A stretch of DNA of 64,000 nucleotides, taken from Acetivibrio clariflavus DSM 19732 (GTDB taxonomy: Bacteria > Bacillota > Clostridia > Acetivibrionales > Acetivibrionaceae). Each line of letters opens with the position of its first letter. The stretch's first letter is position 1. The position numbers and the translations under genes were made by a program. The stretch is from the NCBI RefSeq assembly GCF_000237085.1, contig NC_016627.1, forward strand, positions 3,038,118 to 3,102,117. The letters run 5' to 3'. The notes below the pieces were generated by a model, which had not been told where the DNA came from, ran no database searches, and saw only the letters and a list, made by a program, of their open reading frames with translations. Shown here in pieces: positions 45,901 to 55,928 of this stretch.

Positions 45901-48900
45901 GGAGCAATATACCCCAAATTGCCTGAAATATAGTATTTATTGTAACTTTACATCTTAATGCAATATCTTTTAGATTTGCTATAATATTTTCATTAATGCT
46001 AAATTCTATCTCCTCTTGTTTATATAAAGTCTTTCCAACTGAAATTTTCTTACCGGGAAGTACTGCTGCTTGCTCATACCCATACAAGTAATTTTTCCAA
46101 AAAATACGAGCTGCCTCTTTATCCTGCCTTTCTAGCCAATAGATATATTCACTATAGGGATAAACTTTCTTGTTATATGGTAATTTACCTTCTTTAATAT
46201 CATTATATAGCTCTAAAAATTCTTTTAAAATGACACTAAGACACCAACCATCCATTAATATGTGGTGAAAACTCCAAATAATTTTGTATGACCTATCATT
46301 AATTTTTATTAAAGATATTCTAATAAGCCTATCATTTTTGAAGTCAAAACCTTTTGACCTGTCCTTCTGCTTAAATTCCTCTATATACTCTTCTTTTTCT
46401 TCTTCAGATAAATTCGTTATTTCCTCAAATGATATTGAAACTGGATACTCTTTTAAAACTACCTGTCTTGGCCTTTTTATCCCATCATATACAATTGTAG
46501 TTCTCAAAATGTCATATCTATCAACTAATAAATTGAAACTTTTTTCAAATATATTCTTGTCAAATTCCCCATCAATAGAAAGTACTGCTTGCTCAAAATA
46601 TACTTGGGAATCCGCATCTAAAAGGCTATGAAATAATATACCTTCCTGCATAGGCGAAAGTGGATATATTTTTTGTATTTCACTATTGACTACCTTTTTA
46701 ATTTGCTCAAGTTCCCCAATCGATAATAGTACATCACCATAATCACTAGGTGTAAATTCCGGATGTTCTTTCTTAATACAATGGTCAATAATCACAGAAA
46801 TTGCTTGTTTGTAATATTCCGCCATATTGGAAATAGTTTCTTCCCTATACTCGTCACTGTTATATGTAAATTCTACAAATAACTTTCCATTACTTATAAA
46901 ACAGTTTACATCAATAGCATGTTTTCTATTATAATCGCCACCAATAGTTTTTCCTACCGATAAATGCGATACCTCAAATTGTCTACCCTCTAAAACATTA
47001 CTAAATTCACCCAAGTAATTAAAACTAATCTCAGGTTTCAGTTTAAATTTTATTGCGGCTTTATTCTCTTCTTTAGTAAGATATTTGATGATGCCATATC
47101 CTATACCTTTATTTGGTATTTTTCTAATTGTGTCCTTTACATACCTAATTATATAAGAAAGGTTGTCCGATTCATGCAAATCTAATACAATAGGATAAAG
47201 TGATGTAAACCATCCTACAGTCCTGCTTATATTAGTATCCTCAATAATTTCTTCTCTTCCATGTCCCTCAATATTAATAGCCACTTTATTTATGCCAGTC
47301 CATTTTTTTACTGCAAGTCCCAGTGCTGCAATAAGAATATCATTTACTTCAGTATTATACGCTTTATTAACATTTTTCAGTATATTTGCTGTTTCTTCTT
47401 CATCAAGAATTAGTCGGATAATATTACTATTCTTAAACCTTCTTTCCTCTATATGGTTATCTTTCGGCAATGGTATAATATCATCCAAATTTTCGAACCT
47501 TGACCAGAATTCAATTTCGTTTAAAAGCTTTTTACTGTTTGAATATTCAGAAATTTTTTCGGACCAATTTTTGAATGAATCAGTTTTAAGACCAAGTTTA
47601 ATTTCCTGTCCCTTAACAGCTTGTTCATAAGCAATCGCTAAATCCTCCAATATTATTCTCCAAGAAACGGCGTCTACCACAAGATGGTGAATTGCTATCA
47701 GTAAATGATCCCCATCATATGTTTTAAACAAACATGCACTTACCAATGGGCCATTCCATATGTCAATTCCCGCTTGTACCCTGTTTGCCTCTTCCTCAAT
47801 TAAATCTTCATATTTATCTCTGCCAATCAAATCTATCTCTTTTAACAAGAATGTTCTTTCAGCCATTCCCCTATTATATTGCTTTATTTGATCCTTTTCT
47901 TTTCTAAATATAATCCTCAAAGCATCGTGTTGCTCCACAAGTTTCACAAAAGCCTTTTCAAGTGCATTAAAATCAAACCCGTCTTTTTTGAAAAGCATGA
48001 GCGATTGGTTAAAATATGATTCTCCCGTCAACTCATTTTCCAAAAACCACTTTTGAATTGGTGTTAGATTTATATAGCCTTCAACTGTTCCCTGATATAT
48101 TTCCTTTGTAACTATTTTCACAAGTGGACTTAACTCCTCAATAGTAGGGTAGTTGAACAAATCCTTCATACTCAACTTTAGGTTATCTGCATATAAACGT
48201 GAAAGTATTTGCAACCCTTTAATTGAATCGCCACCTAAAGCAAAGAAATTATCCCTAATACCTATTTCTTTTATTTCAAGAACATCTTTCCATATTTTTG
48301 CAAGTTTTTCTTCTATTTCATTACGCGGAGCAACAAACTCTACACCGGTATTTATATTTGAATCAGGTCCGGGTAATGCTTTTCTATCAATTTTTCCATT
48401 TAGTGTCAAAGGTATTTCCTCAATTTTCACAAAATATGAAGGTACCATATATTCCGGCAAATAATTCAGTAAATATTCTCTTAACTCTATTACTGATGGA
48501 TTTGAATCCGAAATAATATATGCACAAAGATATTTGTTTCCTGATTTATCTTCTTTGAGCACTACTACAGCATTTTTTATATCATTATAATCTTTCAGTT
48601 TTGCTTCAATCTCACCAAGCTCAACCCTGTTACCTCGTATCTTTACCTGGAAATCCTTACGTCCAAGATATTCTATATTTCCATCGGGCATCCACCTTGC
48701 AATATCTCCTGTTTTGTATACTCTTTTATTATTTGCAAATGGACAAATTACAAACTTCTCTTCTGTCAAAGAAGGTCTGTTAAGATAACCTCTCGCCAGT
48801 CCATCTCCCGCAATAATCAATTCTCCTTCAACACCTACAGGCTGAAGTTTCAAATTATTATCTACTATATATAAATTTATATTATCTATCGGCTTTCCTA

Positions 48901-50662
48901 TAAGAACTTTATTTATATCTGAGTCATTCGAACAATCAAAATATGAAACATCTACTGTGGCTTCAGTGGGACCGTAAAGGTTTGCAAGTTTTGTACCGTT
49001 TTGATTATAAAGTAACCTGTTAAATTTTCTTACCTGATGCAAACTCAAAGCCTCTCCGCTTGCAAAAACCTGTCTAAGAGTTTTGATTTCTTCTATACAA
49101 TTTTTCATTTCAATATATTCTAAAAACATGTCCAACATTGAAGGAACAAAATGTATTATAGTTATTTTATTTTCTCTTATAGCATCAACTATAGTTTCCG
49201 GCTCTTTTTCACCACCGGGGATAAGAAAGCAAACACTTGCACCGTTAAACCCCCACCAAAATAATTCCCATACTGAAACATCAAAAGTAAATGGAGTTTT
49301 CTGAAGTATTACATCATTTTCACCAATTGGATATTTTTTTTGCATCCAGTTAAGTCTATTTATCACTGAATAATGCTCAATCATTACCCCTTTCGGTTTT
49401 CCGGTAGAACCTGAGGTGTACATTACATACGCTAAGTTTTTAGAATCGCTGTAGTCTCCCAGATTATTATTATCCCTGCTATATAACTCTTCATTGTCTA
49501 AAACAATAACATTATTTACAAAACTGCATTTATCTATAAAACGCTCCTGCGTAAGTACTATCTCTGTTTTACTGTCTTCAAGCATAAAACTTATTCTATC
49601 CAAAGGATAGTCAGGGCTAATTGGCATATAGGCACCGCCTGCTTTTAATATTGCCAAAATACCAATTATCATTTCCACTGAACGCTCAACCATTATCCCT
49701 ACTATACTTTCAGTAGTCACGCCCTTTTCTCTCAAAACTCTTGCCAAACTATTGGCTCGACCATTGAGCTCTCTATACGTTAATTTATTACTTCCAAATA
49801 TCACAGCAATTCTGTCAGGTGATTTTATAACCTGTTCTTCAAACTTCCTGTGAATAGTAATGTCCCGCTGATACTCAGACACGGTATTATTAAAATCAAT
49901 TAAAATTTCTTTCTTTTCAATATCTGTAATAACATCTACTTCTGATAAAGTTATATTAACATTATCTGTAACTTTATCGAGGAAATTAAGCATATGGAGA
50001 AATATTTTTTCTACCTGCATTTTATTGTAATATATGGTATTATATCTAATAATAAGATCAATGCCTTCTTCCTTCAGTTTAAAGCAGAAAGCCATATCAC
50101 TTTTTACCTCATTCAGATACTCTACATCATGAATATTATCCATAAATACTAATGTATCTATTTTATATCCGTCATCAACCATTTCAATACCCATTAATTC
50201 CGCAACTTTAGTAAATGGATAATTTTGATGTTTGTCTGCACCAATAACAGTTTCTTTAATAGAAGTCAATAACATTTTGTAATTATATTCCGACTTCAAA
50301 CAAGACCTTAACACTAACAAGTTTTTTAAATATTTGCCATTACCTTTTTGCTTAAATGCAGGCATTACCACAGTTATATCATCATTTCCGGTATATTTAT
50401 ACAGCAAATACTTGATACTTGAAAGTAGAACCATGAAGACTCCAAATTCTGATTTATTACTTAATGAAATAATTTTGTTAAAGACATTTCCTGATATATT
50501 AAAACTTAAAGTATTATATCCCTGTTCTTCTGTCTCACTTTCATACTTTGGAAAAGAGGTAATGGAAATCCCCTTTTCCAGTTTGCTTTGCCAATAATCT
50601 CTTTCAATTTGCATATCCTTTGATGAAACAAGTATGTTCTCTGTATATTTATCCAATATCAT
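42965..50662 (-). CDS. Two-module non-ribosomal peptide synthetase (half C-A-PCP-E-C-A-PCP-half C)
   Basis: A 2565-residue enzyme. Domains by rough residues: C-terminal lobe of a condensation domain without HHxxxDG (1-250); A1 (265-770, YTSGSTGKPKG near 417); PCP1 (GGDSIK, about 811); epimerase (870-1320, HHLVVDAVSW near 993); full C domain (1330-1780, HHILMDGW near 1468, expected to accept a D-residue donor); A2 (1800-2290, YTSGSTGMPKG near 1937); PCP2 (GGNSIS, about 2318); and another C-lobe-like tail (2350-2565). Read against the GrsA positions, the A1 code is DVWHFSLVDK, a serine code. A2 gives DADQIGSVGK, which I cannot assign; Asp at 239 hints at a polar or basic residue. GGGGGG lies about 10 bases before the ATG. 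Confidence 0.94.
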   Translation of the reverse strand: MILDKYTENILVSSKDMQIERDYWQSKLEKGISITSFPKYESETEEQGYNTLSFNISGNVFNKIISLSNKSEFGVFMVLLSSIKYLLYKYTGNDDITVVMPAFKQKGNGKYLKNLLVLRSCLKSEYNYKMLLTSIKETVIGADKHQNYPFTKVAELMGIEMVDDGYKIDTLVFMDNIHDVEYLNEVKSDMAFCFKLKEEGIDLIIRYNTIYYNKMQVEKIFLHMLNFLDKVTDNVNITLSEVDVITDIEKKEILIDFNNTVSEYQRDITIHRKFEEQVIKSPDRIAVIFGSNKLTYRELNGRANSLARVLREKGVTTESIVGIMVERSVEMIIGILAILKAGGAYMPISPDYPLDRISFMLEDSKTEIVLTQERFIDKCSFVNNVIVLDNEELYSRDNNNLGDYSDSKNLAYVMYTSGSTGKPKGVMIEHYSVINRLNWMQKKYPIGENDVILQKTPFTFDVSVWELFWWGFNGASVCFLIPGGEKEPETIVDAIRENKITIIHFVPSMLDMFLEYIEMKNCIEEIKTLRQVFASGEALSLHQVRKFNRLLYNQNGTKLANLYGPTEATVDVSYFDCSNDSDINKVLIGKPIDNINLYIVDNNLKLQPVGVEGELIIAGDGLARGYLNRPSLTEEKFVICPFANNKRVYKTGDIARWMPDGNIEYLGRKDFQVKIRGNRVELGEIEAKLKDYNDIKNAVVVLKEDKSGNKYLCAYIISDSNPSVIELREYLLNYLPEYMVPSYFVKIEEIPLTLNGKIDRKALPGPDSNINTGVEFVAPRNEIEEKLAKIWKDVLEIKEIGIRDNFFALGGDSIKGLQILSRLYADNLKLSMKDLFNYPTIEELSPLVKIVTKEIYQGTVEGYINLTPIQKWFLENELTGESYFNQSLMLFKKDGFDFNALEKAFVKLVEQHDALRIIFRKEKDQIKQYNRGMAERTFLLKEIDLIGRDKYEDLIEEEANRVQAGIDIWNGPLVSACLFKTYDGDHLLIAIHHLVVDAVSWRIILEDLAIAYEQAVKGQEIKLGLKTDSFKNWSEKISEYSNSKKLLNEIEFWSRFENLDDIIPLPKDNHIEERRFKNSNIIRLILDEEETANILKNVNKAYNTEVNDILIAALGLAVKKWTGINKVAINIEGHGREEIIEDTNISRTVGWFTSLYPIVLDLHESDNLSYIIRYVKDTIRKIPNKGIGYGIIKYLTKEENKAAIKFKLKPEISFNYLGEFSNVLEGRQFEVSHLSVGKTIGGDYNRKHAIDVNCFISNGKLFVEFTYNSDEYREETISNMAEYYKQAISVIIDHCIKKEHPEFTPSDYGDVLLSIGELEQIKKVVNSEIQKIYPLSPMQEGILFHSLLDADSQVYFEQAVLSIDGEFDKNIFEKSFNLLVDRYDILRTTIVYDGIKRPRQVVLKEYPVSISFEEITNLSEEEKEEYIEEFKQKDRSKGFDFKNDRLIRISLIKINDRSYKIIWSFHHILMDGWCLSVILKEFLELYNDIKEGKLPYNKKVYPYSEYIYWLERQDKEAARIFWKNYLYGYEQAAVLPGKKISVGKTLYKQEEIEFSINENIIANLKDIALRCKVTINTIFQAIWGILLQRYNNTGDVVFGAVVSGRPSEIRGIENTLGLFINTIPVRVMCDGNRLFSELIVEMQKSALKADEYSYYSLAQIQSESSLKNNLINHILIFENYPVERAIFDADNSGTKSFVIKNFEFFEQTNYDFNVVFLPGTDFIIKFVYNAAVYDIKDVENIKEHFMNLTINIAKGSEVTIGNLDLISDEEKRKILFDFNDTSRDYPSETIHGLFENQVVKSLENIALVFGNSTLTYSQLNERSNQLARKLREIGVKPNSLVGLMLNPSMEMLIGVFGILKAGGAYVPLDPQYPSERIKYMLEDSGTSLLITQPELVADIEFEGEVIDITDNELYNGDCSNLANVNRPEDLAYIIYTSGSTGMPKGVMIEHRGVVNYIRGMSEHIDFSVGKSILAVTTMCFDAFVDETLLPLSKGLKVVIADEQQRKDPKLLAELILKNKINILQTTPSRLKILTELKELDFLGVVDEFIVGGEAFPPELLEVICKYSNAKIYNSYGPTETTVGTTIKELSGPESVNIGKPIANSKIYILNKDKCVQPIGIPGEIFISGDGLARGYLNMPELTKERFIPNPFVHGELMYKTGDIAKWLPNGEIEFLGRADHQVKIRGYRIELEEIEIQMAKYDLIKDVVVTANKLDENNNYLCAYYTSDKELTTSEMREFLSRILPDYMIPSYFIMVEQFPLNANGKVDRNLLPLPQDIINTGSKYVAPRDDIEEKLANIWCEVLGVKQVGINDNLFDLGGNSISLVRIYSQIEELYPGVVTVVDLFTYPTISKLADFIKDKKSAISKNVQFNFIEFPEIYFKEENEKSKKLIYEFDIDGVSFEKIKNISIKENINYRNVILAVYIQLFYEITENSQMSFYVMFDNANEVIQLDIDLNEVSDFQQLIKLVVERKNLSSKKIYRLKELIESAPAKKPGYISTFIYCRELFTENVNLLEAYDIIFAIEEIDTRVNMRCEFDESRLDNEKILELTNMYLQLMEIITDSY

Positions 50663-50691
50663 AGTATTTCCCCCCGTAAAATCAATTAATT

Positions 50692-53600
50692 TCAGAAACT
50701 AAAATTAACTTCTGAATCTATTACACTTTCGAGTTTATTAAAATCTTCTATAAGCGATATATCTCCAATCTTTATATTACTATTGTCTGCTATTTTATTT
50801 AAAATCTTTATATAATCTGTAGAAAATCTATTTATTGTCTCTTTTTTAAATAGTTTTGTACAGTATTCTATGTTAAAGAATATTTTTTCCTGAGTCTCGT
50901 ATGCTTCAATAGAAAGGTCAAATTTTGAAGTATTATTCTTTAGTTCTAAGTTTGTAAGCTTTATATTATCAATATACACTTCCGGTTCACCCACATTTTG
51001 CAATACAAATAGAGTATCAAACAATGGATTTCTGCCCGGGTCTCTTTCAATACCTAATTTTTCAACCAGTTCATCAAATTGGTATTCTTGATTATCCATA
51101 GCTCTTAAAGTATTTATTTTTACTTCTCGCAAGAATTCTTCAAATGTTTTGTCATACGATGGATAACTCCTTAAAGCCACTGTATTTACAAGCATACCCA
51201 TCATATTTTCCAAATCCGGGTGTTCTCTTCCTGCCATAGGTGTACCTACAATTATATCTTCGCTTCCTGAATATTTTGATAATAATATATTATAAGCAGA
51301 AATCAAAATCATGAAGAGAGTTGTCTCTGTTTTTGCAGCAAGTTCGTCCAGCGAATTTTTTAGCTTTTCATCCACAGTAAAATAAAATTTATCACCTTCA
51401 AAGCTTTGAATTTTAGGTCTTTCAAAATCAGTAGGAATATTTAGTACAGGTAATTTACCTTTAAAAACATCTAACCAATATTCTTCCTGTTTCTTTATGA
51501 TACCTTTATTTCTCAATTCATTTTGCCAAATTGAATAATCCCTATATTGAAGCTTTGGCTCAGGCAAATTTTCTCCAATATACAGCTTCACAAATTCCTC
51601 TTTAAACACCCTTCTTGAAACAGCATCAGAAATAATGTGATGTCTGTCAATAATAACCAGGTATTTACCATCACCCAATTTTGCAACTCCCACCCTAAGT
51701 AAAGGTGCAGAACTTAAATTGAATGGTCTTACAAAGCTTTTTCTAATATGTTCAGCTATATCTTCTAGTGGCTTTTCATTTACTTCTCTTTCATTTATAG
51801 TCAAATGCTCTACATAAAACTCCACATCATTATGTATTTTTTGAACAGGTTCGCCATCCACCAATTCATAAGTAGTTCTAAATATTTCGTGTCTTTTGAT
51901 CAATTTTTTAATTGTATCTTCAAAACGCTCGATGTCTAAATCTCCTTCGAATAACATTACCTCCGTCAAATTATAATTGGTACTTGTCTCATCAAGCTGG
52001 TTCAACAAATACATGCGTTTTTGTGCAGCCGATAATGGATAATACTCTCTCTCTTCACTTTTGCCAATAAAGGCATATTTATTATTACATTCGATTTCTT
52101 CCGAATTGCCTTTTAAATATTTTTCATCCATATATTTTGCTAATTCGTAGATAGTCATATAACTTAGTACCTCTGAAATATTAAGCTTCACTCCGGTAGC
52201 TTTTGCTATCTGAGTTACTAAATTCATTGCCATTATGGAATCTCCGCCTAGTTCAATAAAGTTATCATTGATATCTATTTGTGTATAACCAAGAGCTTCA
52301 CTCCATATTTGACCAATCAACTTTTCAGTTTCAGTGTAATCATTGTCACTTCTTCCTCTTAATTCAACGACAGCAGCATCCTTTTTCTTGTTAACTTTAT
52401 TATCCTTTTCTTTTGAACTCTGAATTCCAATCGCACTCTTAATACGTTCTGAAATTTTAAGCGGGTATTTTTGAAGTAAATAAATCATTTTATCATCATA
52501 ATTCAGTTCGCCTATGAGAACCCTCTGTACACCTTTATTTAAGACGGTAAACAAAGCATCAATAGCTTTATCAGTATATAAAGCTTTAAAGGCAGTATCG
52601 ATATTAGTACCGGTGTCATAAGCCATTCCTGTTTCCTTCCATGCAACCCAGTTCACCACCAGGGTTCTTTTTCCTAAGTTCTCTCTATACGCAGCAAAAG
52701 AGTCCAAATAAGCGTTCGCAGCTGCATAATCACCTTGTCCCGGAGCAGGTAAAACTGATGCAACTGAAGAGAATAATATCAAGAAGTCCAAATCATCTTT
52801 TTCAGTAAGTTTATCTAAAATCCATGTTCCATGTATTTTAGGTGAAAGGACCTCTCTAAATGCCTTTTCTTCTTTTTGCACAACAAAATTATCACCCGGA
52901 ATACCAGCACTGTGGATTATTCCATTTATTTTTCCAAAATCTTGTCGTAATTTTTCGACAATCACACTAACCTTATCAATATCTTTTACATCAGCACTAA
53001 AACAAGTAACTTTTGAGCCTAATTCCTCTATTTCCTTAATAGCAATAATTCTGTTGCACAACTTTTTATCAGTACCGTCATTTAAAATCTCATCCCATTT
53101 CTCTCGTTCAGGAATCTTCGAACGACTTATTAATGCAATATTAACCTTGTTTTTTAAAGCAAGGGACTTTGCGACGGCAAGAGCTATACCTCCTAAACCT
53201 CCGGTTATTATGTATACTCCTTCACTCTTAATTTCCACTCTTTTATCAGGACAATCTTTAATATCTAAACTATCAAATTTCTGTACATATCTTTTGCCAT
53301 TACGATATGCAGTCTCATAAAAATCTCCGTTAATTATTAAATCCATAGCAATATTAAAGAGTTCTGTTTGCTCGTCGATATCTATACATCTGCACTTTAT
53401 CAAAGAAATCTCATTTCTGATAGCTCTGCCCAAACCAAACAGTGCAGCATTCTCAGGTACTATTGTTTCATGGCTGCCTGTTACATCACTAACACAATTG
53501 GAAATTAGTGATAGTTCAACTTCTTTTGAAATATTACTTTTCATAATTGCCCTAGTCAAATAATATAAGCTTATTACACCACTTTCAATTTTTTTATCAA

Positions 53601-55914
53601 CACCCTCTATTCCATTTTCACAATTAACTCCTAATGAAAGCATATGCACTATTTGAATTCTACCGTTCCATTCTACATCATTGAGAACCGTAACAAAGTC
53701 ATCCTCTTTATTTCTTGCAATGTAATTATCATCATCTAATTTTTTATATTCCTCACCTATTGAAACAGTTTTAACCTTTCTGCCATATTCTTTTAATATT
53801 TGAGCTAAAATTTCCCCTTTTCCATTTTCATCTTTTAATATAAGTACTGTATCCTGTTCGGGAGTAATCTCTTTTTTCTGTAATTCATCTTCTTCCCAAT
53901 AAAAGCCGAAGTATAAGTGGTCTTTATCTATCTTTTTTTCATATTCCGGAATTTCAGGCAAATCCAACCAACATCTGGTTCTTTCAAACTGATAAGTAGG
54001 CAAGCTTACCTTTCTTACATCTTCATCTTTATAAAGATCATCCCAAACTATATCAGCACCTTCAACATACAACTTGCAAATCTCTTCAAGGATTGATCTG
54101 TCAACTTTTCCTTTCTCAATATACTCATTTATTAATTCTTTTGCTTTATCATCGTAAATTTTCTTTTCCTCTTCCGTAAGTTCAAAAGCCTCTCCTACCT
54201 GTTGTTTACTTTGAGAAATCTTATGTTCTCCAAAAAACACTTTTCCTCTTTCTAGTTTTTCGATTCCTTCAAGAACTGCGGTCTCTAAACATTCCTTTAA
54301 TTCATTCACACTTCCCACAACAAAAGCTAAGCGAAAATTATAATGTCCTCTTCCTGTACTTGCTGTGTAACAAATATCACCAATTCTATAGTCAACTCCT
54401 GAATTTAAATATTCATAGTATTTTTTTATCTGCTCATTCAATAAATTTTTCCCTTTTGCTGAAAGCGTAAATATAAAAGAACCTGAGTTCACTAAATTCT
54501 CTGTGCATATAACCTCCGGAGCTTCTTCCAATACTATATGAGCATTGGTTCCGCTAAAACCGAAAGCACTTATACCTGCCCTTCTTGGATAGTCTTCTTT
54601 ATCCCATTTTGTCAATTTATCAACTATATAAACAGGTGATTCCTCAAAATTAATCCTGCTATTGGGAAATTCAAAATTTATTGTTGGTGGTATTTGCTTA
54701 TTTTTCATAGCCAACACTACTTTTATTATTCCTGCTAAACCGGCACATTCAAATAAATGGCCGATGTTTGTTTTTACAGAGCCTATAGCACAAAACTGCT
54801 TTTTATCAGTATACTTTCTGAATGCTTTCTGAATACCTTCAATCTCAATGGGATCTCCTATCCTTGTTCCTGTCCCATGAGCTTCAATATATGATATTGT
54901 CTTAGGATCAATACCTCCATCTCTCCATGCCTTAACGATTACATCACCCTGGGCAGCAGAATTTGGCGCAGTAATACCCGCTGAAGTTCCATCTTGGTTA
55001 ACGGCACTACTTTTTATAACAGCATATATATTATCCCTATCTTCTAATGCTTTACTTAATGGTTTAAGTATTATTGCAGCTACACCTTCCCCTAAACCTG
55101 CACCATCCGCTCTTTCATCAAAGGCCATTGTCCTCCCTGTGGAAGATTCTATCCCAAGTTTTCTGTTCTCATCATCTATAGGTATAATAACCAATCTTAC
55201 ACCAGCGACAATAGCCATGTCACAATCTCCATTTGACAATCCTTGGCATGCCAAATGTATAGCAGTAAGAGCAGATGAACAAGCTGTATCAATTAAATAC
55301 GTCGGTCCTTTCAAATCCAAAAGATAAGATATTCTGCTTGGTAAAATAGCCGGCAAAATTCCTGTCATTGATACCTGAATGGATTCCGGCTCCAGTTCAT
55401 ATATCTGTCTTCCATAAGACTCAACATCATTATTAGCATGGCCTACATATACACCGGTCTTGCTGCCAACAAGTTTGCTTCCGCCATATCCTGCATCCTC
55501 TATCGCTTTGTATATAATTTCAAGTAGCAAACGCTGATTAGGATCCATCAATGCCGCTTGTTTTGGAGTCATTCGGAAAAATTTATAGTCAAACTTGTCT
55601 ATTTCATTAAGAAATCCTGCATCATAATATTTTGCATCATTTATTGCCGACTCTCTATGATACAAATATTTTTCTGCATCTTCTCTTCTATTAGTAGGAA
55701 ATTGGGTTATGCAATCTTTTCCGTTTTTTATGTTCTCCCAATACTCTTCCAAGGTATCTGCCATTGGCATCTTAAGCGCCATGCCAATAATAGCTATATC
55801 TTCATTAATTTTTATACTTTCTTTTTTTAGCAAAGTTAATAATTCTATTCCTATTTGCTTATTGATATTTCCTGTATTTATATTCTCAATAATAAATTTT
55901 AAAGTCTTTTCCAT
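50692..55914 (-). CDS. Hybrid polyketide synthase KS-KR-ACP-condensation
   Basis: A 1740-residue protein. It holds a ketosynthase (about 38-460) with DTACSSAL (Cys near 211), EAHGTGT and TNIGHL. After an AT-less linker come a ketoreductase (GVYIITGGLGGIA near 901; catalytic Ser in FSSVAS and Tyr in GDYAAAN) and an ACP (LGGDSIM, about 1224). The C-terminal condensation domain (about 1275-1720) has RHHIISDA near 1426; the usual Gly of HHxxxDG is Ala. It extends the chain by one reduced ketide and then passes a beta-hydroxyacyl group to the serine on the next protein. AAGGGGG lies 9 bases before the ATG. It starts 14 bases after the previous synthase. Confidence 0.93.
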   Translation of the reverse strand: MEKTLKFIIENINTGNINKQIGIELLTLLKKESIKINEDIAIIGMALKMPMADTLEEYWENIKNGKDCITQFPTNRREDAEKYLYHRESAINDAKYYDAGFLNEIDKFDYKFFRMTPKQAALMDPNQRLLLEIIYKAIEDAGYGGSKLVGSKTGVYVGHANNDVESYGRQIYELEPESIQVSMTGILPAILPSRISYLLDLKGPTYLIDTACSSALTAIHLACQGLSNGDCDMAIVAGVRLVIIPIDDENRKLGIESSTGRTMAFDERADGAGLGEGVAAIILKPLSKALEDRDNIYAVIKSSAVNQDGTSAGITAPNSAAQGDVIVKAWRDGGIDPKTISYIEAHGTGTRIGDPIEIEGIQKAFRKYTDKKQFCAIGSVKTNIGHLFECAGLAGIIKVVLAMKNKQIPPTINFEFPNSRINFEESPVYIVDKLTKWDKEDYPRRAGISAFGFSGTNAHIVLEEAPEVICTENLVNSGSFIFTLSAKGKNLLNEQIKKYYEYLNSGVDYRIGDICYTASTGRGHYNFRLAFVVGSVNELKECLETAVLEGIEKLERGKVFFGEHKISQSKQQVGEAFELTEEEKKIYDDKAKELINEYIEKGKVDRSILEEICKLYVEGADIVWDDLYKDEDVRKVSLPTYQFERTRCWLDLPEIPEYEKKIDKDHLYFGFYWEEDELQKKEITPEQDTVLILKDENGKGEILAQILKEYGRKVKTVSIGEEYKKLDDDNYIARNKEDDFVTVLNDVEWNGRIQIVHMLSLGVNCENGIEGVDKKIESGVISLYYLTRAIMKSNISKEVELSLISNCVSDVTGSHETIVPENAALFGLGRAIRNEISLIKCRCIDIDEQTELFNIAMDLIINGDFYETAYRNGKRYVQKFDSLDIKDCPDKRVEIKSEGVYIITGGLGGIALAVAKSLALKNKVNIALISRSKIPEREKWDEILNDGTDKKLCNRIIAIKEIEELGSKVTCFSADVKDIDKVSVIVEKLRQDFGKINGIIHSAGIPGDNFVVQKEEKAFREVLSPKIHGTWILDKLTEKDDLDFLILFSSVASVLPAPGQGDYAAANAYLDSFAAYRENLGKRTLVVNWVAWKETGMAYDTGTNIDTAFKALYTDKAIDALFTVLNKGVQRVLIGELNYDDKMIYLLQKYPLKISERIKSAIGIQSSKEKDNKVNKKKDAAVVELRGRSDNDYTETEKLIGQIWSEALGYTQIDINDNFIELGGDSIMAMNLVTQIAKATGVKLNISEVLSYMTIYELAKYMDEKYLKGNSEEIECNNKYAFIGKSEEREYYPLSAAQKRMYLLNQLDETSTNYNLTEVMLFEGDLDIERFEDTIKKLIKRHEIFRTTYELVDGEPVQKIHNDVEFYVEHLTINEREVNEKPLEDIAEHIRKSFVRPFNLSSAPLLRVGVAKLGDGKYLVIIDRHHIISDAVSRRVFKEEFVKLYIGENLPEPKLQYRDYSIWQNELRNKGIIKKQEEYWLDVFKGKLPVLNIPTDFERPKIQSFEGDKFYFTVDEKLKNSLDELAAKTETTLFMILISAYNILLSKYSGSEDIIVGTPMAGREHPDLENMMGMLVNTVALRSYPSYDKTFEEFLREVKINTLRAMDNQEYQFDELVEKLGIERDPGRNPLFDTLFVLQNVGEPEVYIDNIKLTNLELKNNTSKFDLSIEAYETQEKIFFNIEYCTKLFKKETINRFSTDYIKILNKIADNSNIKIGDISLIEDFNKLESVIDSEVNFSF

Positions 55915-55928
55915 ACTATATATCCCCC

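Noticed and set aside
43008-50597. Plus-strand open frames inside the NRPS gene
   Set aside because: They lie opposite a continuous 2565-codon gene with clear domains; none has family motifs or start signals.
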